A stretch of 64,000 bases of DNA from Serratia nevei (GTDB taxonomy: Bacteria; Pseudomonadota; Gammaproteobacteria; Enterobacterales; Enterobacteriaceae), in contig NZ_JAMYWQ010000009.1 in NCBI RefSeq assembly GCF_024160145.1, forward strand, positions 62,001 to 126,000. Reading direction: 5' to 3'. Positions 57,906-64,000 of the stretch are shown here, piece after piece (positions within the stretch are counted from its first letter, which is position 1; every line of letters begins with the position of its first letter). A model generated the notes under the pieces. The model saw nothing but the letters and a program-made list of their open reading frames with translations, made no database searches and was not told the DNA's origin. The position numbers and the translations under genes were made by a program.

Positions 57906-60488
57906 ATGCAAGAGCAATACCGTCCAGAAGACATAGAATCGAACGTACAGCTTCACTGGCAAGAGAAGCAGACTTTCAAGGTTACCGAAGACGACAGCAA
58001 GGAAAAGTACTACTGCCTATCCATGCTGCCTTACCCGTCCGGCCGACTGCACATGGGCCACGTTCGTAACTACACTATCGGCGACGTGATCTCGCGCTAT
58101 CAGCGCATGCTGGGCAAAAACGTACTGCAGCCGATCGGCTGGGATGCGTTCGGCCTGCCGGCGGAAGGCGCGGCGGTGAAAAACAACACCGCACCGGCCC
58201 CGTGGACCTACGACAATATCGAATACATGAAGAACCAGTTGAAACTGCTGGGCTTCGGCTACGACTGGGATCGCGAAATCGCCACCTGCCAGCCGGAATA
58301 CTACCGATGGGAGCAGTGGTTCTTCACCAAGCTGTATGAAAAAGGCCTGGTCTACAAGAAGACCTCGGCGGTGAACTGGTGCCCGCACGATCTGACCGTG
58401 CTGGCCAACGAACAGGTTATCGACGGCTGCTGCTGGCGCTGCGATACCAAGGTCGAGCGTAAAGAGATCCCACAGTGGTTCATCAAAATCACCGCCTACG
58501 CCGATCAGCTGCTGAACGATCTGGACACGCTTGAAAGCTGGCCGGAGCAGGTGAAAACCATGCAGCGCAACTGGATTGGCCGCTCGGAAGGCGTGGAAAT
58601 CACCTTCGCCGTGGCGGACAGCGAAGAGAAGCTGACGGTATACACCACCCGTCCCGACACCTTCATGGGCGCCACCTACGTGGCGGTGGCCGCGGGCCAC
58701 CCGCTGGCGCAACAGGGCGCGCGCAACAACCCGGCGCTGACCGACTTCATCGACGAATGCCGCAACACCAAAGTTGCCGAAGCCGACATGGCGACGATGG
58801 AGAAGAAAGGCATGCCGACCGGCCTGTTCGTGGTCCATCCGCTGAGCGGCGAGCAGCTGCCGGTGTGGGTCGCCAACTTCGTGCTGATGGAATACGGCAC
58901 CGGCGCCGTGATGGCGGTACCGGCGCACGACCAGCGCGACTGGGAATTCGCCACCAAATACGATTTGCCGATCAAACCGGTGATCCTGAACCTCGACGGC
59001 AGCCGGCCTGACGTGAGCGCCGAAGCGATGACCGACAAAGGCGCGCTGTTCAACTCCGGCGAATTCGACGGCCTGGACAATGAAGCGGGCTTCAACGCCG
59101 TCGCCGACAAACTGGTCGCCAAGGGCGTGGGCCAGCGCAAGGTCAACTACCGTCTGCGCGACTGGGGCGTCTCCCGCCAGCGTTACTGGGGCGCGCCAAT
59201 CCCGATGGTGACGCTGGAAGACGGCACCGTGATGCCGACGCCGGAAGACCAGCTGCCGGTGATCCTGCCGGAAGACGTGGTCATGGACGGCATTACCAGC
59301 CCGATCAAGGCCGATCCCGAGTGGGCGAAGACCACCGTCAACGGCCAGCCGGCACTGCGCGAAACCGACACCTTCGACACCTTTATGGAGTCTTCCTGGT
59401 ACTATGCGCGCTACACCTGCCCGCAGTATGACCAGGGTATGCTGGATCCGGCCGCCGCCAACTACTGGCTGCCGGTCGATCAATATATCGGCGGCATCGA
59501 ACATGCCATCATGCACCTGATGTACTTCCGCTTCTTCCACAAGCTGATGCGCGATGCCGGCCTGGTGGATTCCGACGAGCCGGCCAAGCGCCTGCTGTGT
59601 CAGGGCATGGTGCTGGCCGACGCCTTCTACTACACCGGCAACAGCGGCGAGCGCGTCTGGGTATCCCCGGTTGACGCCACCGTCGAGCGCGACGACAAGG
59701 GCCGCATCATCAAGGCCACCGATCCGCAAGGCCGTGAACTGGTCTATGCTGGCATGAGCAAAATGTCGAAGTCGAAGAACAACGGCATCGATCCGCAGGA
59801 AATGGTGGAAAAATACGGCGCGGACACCGTGCGTCTGTTCATGATGTTCGCTTCACCGGCAGAAATGACGCTGGAGTGGCAGGAATCCGGCGTGGAAGGG
59901 GCTAACCGCTTCCTGAAACGCGTGTGGAAACTGGCCTACGATCACGTGGAAAAAGGCGCGGTACAGCCGCTCGACGTGGCGGCGCTGAACGAAGATCAGA
60001 AAGCGCTGCGCCGCGATCTGCACAAAACCATCGCCAAGGTGACCGACGATATCGGCCGCCGTCAAACCTTCAACACCGCGATCGCCGCCGTGATGGAGTT
60101 GATGAACAAGCTGGCCCGCGCGCCGCAGGAGAGCGAGCAGGATCGCGCGCTGCTGCAGGAAACGCTGCTGGCCGTGGTTCGCATGCTGTATCCGTTCACC
60201 CCGCACGTGTGCTTCACCCTGTGGCAGGCGCTGGGCGGCGAAGGCGACGTGGACACCGCGCCATGGCCGGTTGCCGACGAGCAGGCGATGGTCGAGGACT
60301 CCAAGCTGGTGGTGGTGCAGGTGAACGGCAAGGTTCGCGCTAAAATCACCGTATCGGCCGATGCGACCGAAGAGCAGGTGCGCGCGCGCGCTGCCGAGGA
60401 GCATCTGGTGGCTAAATATCTGGACGGCGTCACGATTCGCAAAGTGATCTACGTTCCGGGCAAACTGCTTAACCTGGTTGTGGGTTAA
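57906..60488 (+). CDS. leuS: Leucyl-tRNA synthetase
   Basis: Charges tRNA-Leu, with an editing domain that clears misacylated products. It has 860 residues from the ATG giving [15 protein letters not shown]; the 69-codon upstream extension of the frame is noncoding leader. Motifs: HIGH-type [12 protein letters not shown], the editing-pocket threonine-rich [12 protein letters not shown], and KMSKS as [12 protein letters not shown]. The C-terminal domain ends LLNLVVG. It is followed by lptE after 14 bases, heading the conserved leuS-lptE-holA-nadD operon. Confidence 0.98.
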   Translation: MQEQYRPEDIESNVQLHWQEKQTFKVTEDDSKEKYYCLSMLPYPSGRLHMGHVRNYTIGDVISRYQRMLGKNVLQPIGWDAFGLPAEGAAVKNNTAPAPWTYDNIEYMKNQLKLLGFGYDWDREIATCQPEYYRWEQWFFTKLYEKGLVYKKTSAVNWCPHDLTVLANEQVIDGCCWRCDTKVERKEIPQWFIKITAYADQLLNDLDTLESWPEQVKTMQRNWIGRSEGVEITFAVADSEEKLTVYTTRPDTFMGATYVAVAAGHPLAQQGARNNPALTDFIDECRNTKVAEADMATMEKKGMPTGLFVVHPLSGEQLPVWVANFVLMEYGTGAVMAVPAHDQRDWEFATKYDLPIKPVILNLDGSRPDVSAEAMTDKGALFNSGEFDGLDNEAGFNAVADKLVAKGVGQRKVNYRLRDWGVSRQRYWGAPIPMVTLEDGTVMPTPEDQLPVILPEDVVMDGITSPIKADPEWAKTTVNGQPALRETDTFDTFMESSWYYARYTCPQYDQGMLDPAAANYWLPVDQYIGGIEHAIMHLMYFRFFHKLMRDAGLVDSDEPAKRLLCQGMVLADAFYYTGNSGERVWVSPVDATVERDDKGRIIKATDPQGRELVYAGMSKMSKSKNNGIDPQEMVEKYGADTVRLFMMFASPAEMTLEWQESGVEGANRFLKRVWKLAYDHVEKGAVQPLDVAALNEDQKALRRDLHKTIAKVTDDIGRRQTFNTAIAAVMELMNKLARAPQESEQDRALLQETLLAVVRMLYPFTPHVCFTLWQALGGEGDVDTAPWPVADEQAMVEDSKLVVVQVNGKVRAKITVSADATEEQVRARAAEEHLVAKYLDGVTIRKVIYVPGKLLNLVVG

Positions 60489-60502
60489 CACAAGGAGGAG
60501 TT

Positions 60503-61063
60503 GTGCGACAACGTATTCTGACGCTGTTGCTGGGGTTGGCGGTGCTGGTCACCGCCGGCTGCGGTTTTCACCTGCGTGGCACCACGCAGGTGCCGAATGA
60601 AATGAAAACGCTGATCCTGGACAGCGCCGACCCTTACGGCCCGTTGACGCGCTCGGTACGTGAGCAGCTGCGCCTGAACGACGTGACCATCGTCAGCGAT
60701 CCGAAGCGTAAAGACGTGCCTTCCCTGCGCATCCTTGGCGCAACGGAAAGCCAGGATACCGCTTCGATCTTCCAGGACGGTAAAACCGCCGAGTATCAGC
60801 TGGTGCTGACCGTGCAGGCGCAGGTGCTGATCCCGGGCCATGATCTGTATCCGCTGTCGGTGAAAGTGTTCCGTTCCTTCTTCGACAACCCGCTGACCGC
60901 GCTGGCCAAAGATTCCGAGCAGGATATCATTCGCCAGGAAATGCGCGAGCAGGCGGCGCAACAGCTGGTGCGCAAACTGCTGACCGTGCATGCGGCGGAA
61001 GAAGAGAACCGGCAGAAAGCCGCTGCCGCCGGCGAACGAGCGGCAAGCCAAACCGCACAATGA
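60503..61063 (+). CDS. lptE: LPS-assembly lipoprotein LptE
   Basis: Outer-membrane lipoprotein that plugs LptD and helps insert LPS. It has 186 residues, starting with GTG after AAGGAGGAG. Signal peptide with lipobox (VTAGC, Cys20). The mature part [19 protein letters not shown] and RKDVPSLRI is typical. The C-terminal Ala/Glu-rich tail is variable in the family. The final codon and stop overlap the holA ATG (ATGA), giving translational coupling. Confidence 0.96.
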   Translation: MRQRILTLLLGLAVLVTAGCGFHLRGTTQVPNEMKTLILDSADPYGPLTRSVREQLRLNDVTIVSDPKRKDVPSLRILGATESQDTASIFQDGKTAEYQLVLTVQAQVLIPGHDLYPLSVKVFRSFFDNPLTALAKDSEQDIIRQEMREQAAQQLVRKLLTVHAAEEENRQKAAAAGERAASQTAQ

Positions 61064-62094
61064 TCCGCATTTATCCGGAACAACTTGCCGCGCAGCTCCG
61101 AGAGGGGCTGCGCGCTTGTTATTTATTGAGCGGCAATGAACCGCTGCTGCTGCAGGAAAGCCAGGATCTGCTCCGGCAGGCCGCGCAACAGCAGCAGTTC
61201 AGCGAGCACTACAGCATTTCCCTCGACGCCCATACCGACTGGGACGCCATCTTCGGCATCTGCCAGGCGATGAGCCTGTTCGCCAGCCGCCAGACGCTGC
61301 TGCTGATCTTCCCGGAAAACGGCCCGACGGCGCCGATCGGCGAACAGCTCACCAAGCTCGCCACGCTGCTGCACGAGGATATTCTGCTGATCCTGCGCGG
61401 CCCGCGCCTCACCAAAGCACAGGAAAACAGCGCCTGGTTCAAGGCACTCAGCCCGCACGGCGCCCTCGTCAGTTGCCAGACGCCGGAACAGGCGCAGCTG
61501 CCGCGCTGGGTCGCCACGCGCGCCAAGGCGATGAAGCTGGAGCTGGACGACGCCGCCAATCAGCTGCTGTGCTACTGCTATGAAGGCAACCTGCTGGCGC
61601 TGTCGCAGGCGCTGGAGCGGCTGTCGCTGCTGCACCCGGACGGCAAGCTGACGCTACCACGCGTCGAACAGGCGGTGAACGACGCCGCCCACTTCACGCC
61701 GTTCCACTGGCTGGATGCCCTGCTGGCCGGCAAGAGCAAGCGCGCCTGGCATATCTTGCAGCAGCTGCAGCAAGAGGACGTGGAGCCGGTGATCCTGCTG
61801 CGCACCCTGCAGCGCGAACTGCTGCTGCTGCTGACGCTGCAGCGCCGCATGGCCTCAGCGCCGCTGCGCACGCTGTTCGATCAGCACAAGGTCTGGCAGA
61901 ACCGCCGCCCGCTGGTAACCCAGGCGTTGCAACGCCTGTCCGGCCCCCAGCTGCAGCAGGCGGTACAGCTGCTGACGCAAATCGAGCTGACCCTCAAGCA
62001 GGACTATGGCCAGTCGGTCTGGCCGGAACTGGAAACCCTGTCGATGCTGCTGTGCGGCAAACCCCTGGCCACGAGTTTTAGCGATGCCCACTAA
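61060..62094 (+). CDS. holA: DNA polymerase III subunit delta
   Basis: Clamp-loader subunit that opens the beta sliding clamp. It has 344 residues (E. coli 343). N-terminal [30 protein letters not shown] matches the family; the clamp-opening hydrophobic Leu-Phe at about residues 72-75 ([13 protein letters not shown]) is present. It overlaps lptE at its start and nadD by 11 bases at its end, so the three genes are read as one unit. Confidence 0.97.
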   Translation: MIRIYPEQLAAQLREGLRACYLLSGNEPLLLQESQDLLRQAAQQQQFSEHYSISLDAHTDWDAIFGICQAMSLFASRQTLLLIFPENGPTAPIGEQLTKLATLLHEDILLILRGPRLTKAQENSAWFKALSPHGALVSCQTPEQAQLPRWVATRAKAMKLELDDAANQLLCYCYEGNLLALSQALERLSLLHPDGKLTLPRVEQAVNDAAHFTPFHWLDALLAGKSKRAWHILQQLQQEDVEPVILLRTLQRELLLLLTLQRRMASAPLRTLFDQHKVWQNRRPLVTQALQRLSGPQLQQAVQLLTQIELTLKQDYGQSVWPELETLSMLLCGKPLATSFSDAH

Positions 62095-62746
62095 TCCGGA
62101 ACACCCCACCGTATTGCACGCGCTGTTCGGCGGCACCTTTGACCCGATCCACTACGGCCACCTGCGGCCAGTGGAGGCGCTGGCCGCCGAAGTGGGCCTG
62201 AATCGCGTCACGCTGCTGCCTAACCACGTGCCGCCGCACCGGCCGCAGCCGGAGGCCAATGCGCAGCAGCGCCTGAAGATGGTCGAGCTGGCGATCGCCG
62301 GCAACCCGCTGTTTGCGGTCGACGATCGCGAGCTGCACCGCACCACCCCCTCCTACACCATCGAGACGTTGGAAACGATTCGTAAAGAGCGTGGCGCCGC
62401 CCAGCCGCTGGCGTTTATTATTGGCCAGGACTCACTGCTGACGCTGCATAAATGGCATCGCTGGCAGGCGCTGCTGGACGTCTGCCACCTGCTGGTGCTG
62501 GCGCGACCGGGCTATAACGATCGCATGGACACGCCGGAGCTGCAGCAGTGGCTGGAACGCCATCGCACCGCCGACCCGGCGCTGCTCAGCCTTCGCCCGC
62601 ACGGCCATATCTATTTGGCCGATACGCCGGAGCTGGAAATTTCCGCCACCGAGATCCGCCAGCGCCGCCATCAGGGCCTCAACTGCGACGATCTGCTGCC
62701 ACGTCCGGTGCAGCGCTATATCGAGTTGCAGGGTTTATATCGCTAG
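62084..62746 (+). CDS. nadD: Nicotinate-nucleotide adenylyltransferase
   Basis: Adenylates nicotinate mononucleotide to deamido-NAD, an essential step of NAD synthesis. It has 220 residues from the ATG at 62084 (E. coli 213), overlapping the holA end. Nucleotidyltransferase motifs: [11 protein letters not shown] (HxGH), [14 protein letters not shown] and the C-terminal [13 protein letters not shown] (SxTxxR). In E. coli the phosphatase gene cobC follows; here rsfS is next, after a 194-base leader. Confidence 0.96.
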   Translation: MPTNPEHPTVLHALFGGTFDPIHYGHLRPVEALAAEVGLNRVTLLPNHVPPHRPQPEANAQQRLKMVELAIAGNPLFAVDDRELHRTTPSYTIETLETIRKERGAAQPLAFIIGQDSLLTLHKWHRWQALLDVCHLLVLARPGYNDRMDTPELQQWLERHRTADPALLSLRPHGHIYLADTPELEISATEIRQRRHQGLNCDDLLPRPVQRYIELQGLYR

Positions 62747-62758
62747 CGAAAGGTGCGT

Positions 62759-62849
62759 GATATACTGCGCCGCTATTTTTCAGGTATCCGCTGAAAACCC
62801 CGGAAACCTTAGCTGGCCGGGCAGTCACCAGTTAGCTGGCTTTCAGCGG
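62759..62849 (+). promoter_or_regulatory. Promoter and structured leader of rsfS-rlmH
   Basis: An extended -10 element TGATATACT (62759-62766 approximately) marks a likely promoter. The leader then has a perfect 9-bp inverted repeat CCGCTGAAA (62788-62796) / TTTCAGCGG (62841-62849) enclosing two direct copies of TTAGCTGG (62809-62816 and 62832-62839). No T-run follows, so it would fold into a stable leader structure and not a terminator. Confidence 0.45.
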
Positions 62850-62940
62850 CAGCCTGCCGAAACCATTATCCGGTTACGCCGCGGCGCGCGCACTTTGCCC
62901 GCCGCAGTCGACTGAACAGAACACACCCGAGGGGGAACCT

Positions 62941-63258
62941 TTGCAAGGTAAAGCGCTCCAAGATTTCGTCATCGATAAAATCGATGACCTGAAAGGCCAA
63001 GACATTATCGCTCTGGACGTCCAGGGCAAATCCAGCATCACCGATTGCATGATCATCTGCACCGGCACCTCGACACGCCACGTGATGTCGATCGCCAGCC
63101 ACGTGGTGCAGGAATCCCGTGCCGCAGGCATGGAACTGTACGGCATGAAAGGCCAGGAGGCCTCCGACTGGATCGTGGTCGATCTGGGCGAAGTGATCGT
63201 GCACGTGATGCAGGAAGAGAGCCGTCGCCTGTACGAGCTGGAAAAACTCTGGAGTTAA
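62941..63258 (+). CDS. rsfS: Ribosomal silencing factor RsfS
   Basis: Binds uL14 on the 50S subunit and blocks subunit joining under starvation. It has 105 residues, as in E. coli, starting with TTG after GAGGGGG; the TTG start is conserved in E. coli. The sequence is near-identical in the core ([36 protein letters not shown]). It precedes rlmH by three bases, a conserved ribosome-related pair leading into mrdA. Confidence 0.96.
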   Translation: MQGKALQDFVIDKIDDLKGQDIIALDVQGKSSITDCMIICTGTSTRHVMSIASHVVQESRAAGMELYGMKGQEASDWIVVDLGEVIVHVMQEESRRLYELEKLWS

Positions 63259-63261
63259 GCG

Positions 63262-63732
63262 GTGAAACTGCAATTGGTGGCGGTCGGCACCAAAATGCCA
63301 GACTGGGTGCAAACCGGCTTTATGGATTACCTGCACCGTTTTCCCAAAGATATGCCGTTTGAGCTGACCGAGATCCCGGCGGGCAAACGCGGCAAAAACG
63401 CCGACATCAAGCGCATTCTGGACAAAGAAGGCGAGCAGATGCTGGCGGCGGTGGGCAAAGGCAACCGCATCGTTACGCTGGATATCCCAAGCACGCCGTG
63501 GGAAACGCCGCAGCTGGCGCAGCAGCTTGAGCGCTGGAAGCAGGATGGCCGCAACGTCAGCTTGCTGATCGGCGGCCCGGAAGGGTTGGCGCCCGCCTGC
63601 AAAGCCGCTGCCGAGCAGAGCTGGTCACTGTCTCCGCTGACACTGCCGCATCCTTTGGTGCGCGTCCTGGTGGCCGAAAGCCTCTACCGCGCCTGGAGTA
63701 TTACTACAAATCATCCTTACCACCGGGAATAG
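63262..63732 (+). CDS. rlmH: 23S rRNA pseudouridine-1915 N3-methyltransferase RlmH
   Basis: SPOUT methyltransferase that methylates pseudouridine 1915 of 23S rRNA in the assembled 70S ribosome. It has 156 residues (E. coli 155), starting with GTG. The SAM-binding knot contains [14 protein letters not shown] and [25 protein letters not shown], and the C-terminal NHPYHRE is intact. It is followed after 38 bases by mrdA. Confidence 0.97.
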   Translation: MKLQLVAVGTKMPDWVQTGFMDYLHRFPKDMPFELTEIPAGKRGKNADIKRILDKEGEQMLAAVGKGNRIVTLDIPSTPWETPQLAQQLERWKQDGRNVSLLIGGPEGLAPACKAAAEQSWSLSPLTLPHPLVRVLVAESLYRAWSITTNHPYHRE

Positions 63733-63770
63733 CCGGTGGTGACCGTGACAGAGTGAAATAAAGCAGCGGG

Positions 63771-64000
63771 ATGAAAATAGAACGTAACCCTTTTCGCGAC
63801 TATACGGCTGAATCCGCCCTGTTTGTACGCCGCGCCCTGGTGGCGTTCTTGGTCATCCTGGTGCTGTCCGGCATCCTGATCGCCAACCTGTATAATCTGC
63901 AAGTGGTCCGCGTCGAGGATTACCGCACCCGCTCCAACGAAAACCGCATCAAGCTGGTGCCCATCGCGCCCAGCCGCGGCATTATCTACGATCGCAACGG
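63771..64000 (+). CDS. mrdA: Penicillin-binding protein 2, N-terminal part (runs off window)
   Basis: Transpeptidase of the elongasome. Only the first 76 codons are present: cytoplasmic MKIERNPFRDYTAESALFVR, a single membrane anchor (about residues 21-43, RALVAFLVILVLSGILIANLY) and the start of the periplasmic pedestal with RSNENRIKLVPIAPSRGIIYDRNG beginning near residue 53, including the conserved RG(x)IxDRNG motif. The ATG follows a GCGGG site. The operon continues beyond the window, presumably with rodA. Confidence 0.96.
   Translation, partial: MKIERNPFRDYTAESALFVRRALVAFLVILVLSGILIANLYNLQVVRVEDYRTRSNENRIKLVPIAPSRGIIYDRN

Overview
The window reads as an ordinary, gene-dense, high-GC chromosome segment of an enterobacterium, and the best fit is Serratia, most likely S. 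marcescens. The chitobiase (chb, 26219-28876) and the chitinase ChiC (39739-41181) match the S. marcescens proteins I know almost residue for residue. The backbone order gltA-nei-pxp-ybgI-phrB-ybgA-ybfA-kdp-pgm-seqA-ybfF-ybfE-fldA-fur-chiPQ-glnS-nagE/nagBACD-asnB-tRNAs-ubiF-miaB-ybeZYX-lnt-gltIJKL-rihA-leuS-lptE-holA-nadD-rsfS-rlmH-mrdA follows the E. coli 15-17 minute region. No phage, insertion sequence, CRISPR array or rRNA operon is visible.

Layout. 1-11 kb: the end of gltA, then a long minus-strand run. It holds nei, a pyroglutamate module (pcp, two DUF969/DUF979 membrane proteins, pxpA-C-B), ybgI, a periplasmic class II cyclic-nucleotide phosphodiesterase, phrB, a TudS-DUF1722 fusion (ybgA) and ybfA. 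11.4-19.4 kb: kdpFABC-kdpDE with a conserved KdpE box. A strong terminator-like hairpin separates the pump genes from the sensor/regulator genes. 19.4-25.2 kb: a translationally coupled DUF3861/PadR-family pair with three copies of a TTTAGATATATCTAAA operator, then pgm, seqA, ybfF, ybfE and fldA. 25.4-26 kb: fur with its own Fur box.

26-41 kb is a chitin and GlcNAc catabolic block. ChiC cuts chitin outside the cell. ChiP admits chito-oligomers through the outer membrane, and Chb cleaves them in the periplasm. NagE imports and phosphorylates GlcNAc, and NagA and NagB convert it to fructose-6-phosphate and ammonia. NagC represses, and NagC-like operators lie upstream of chiP and between nagE and nagB. 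The chiP ribosome-binding site is perfectly complementary to the seed of the small RNA ChiX, which is not encoded here. glnS lies inside this block.

41-64 kb: asnB, a six-gene tRNA operon (Met-Leu-Gln-Gln-Met-Gln) with a stringent-type promoter, ubiF, miaB, yjdM, ybeZ-ybeY-ybeX-lnt, the glutamate/aspartate ABC importer gltIJKL (preceded by a consensus sigma-54 promoter and NtrC-like sites), rihA, an azoreductase with an extra C-terminal tail, ybeL, leuS-lptE-holA-nadD, rsfS-rlmH and the start of mrdA.

I saw no wholly new multi-gene system. The most rewarding items are the DUF969/DUF979 proteins as candidate 5-oxoproline transporters, the PadR/DUF3861 operon with its triple operator, the sigma-54/NtrC arrangement at gltI, the kdpC-kdpD hairpin, the TudS-DUF1722 fusion beside photolyase, and the azoreductase tail. 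Positions of short sites were counted by eye and may be off by one base.
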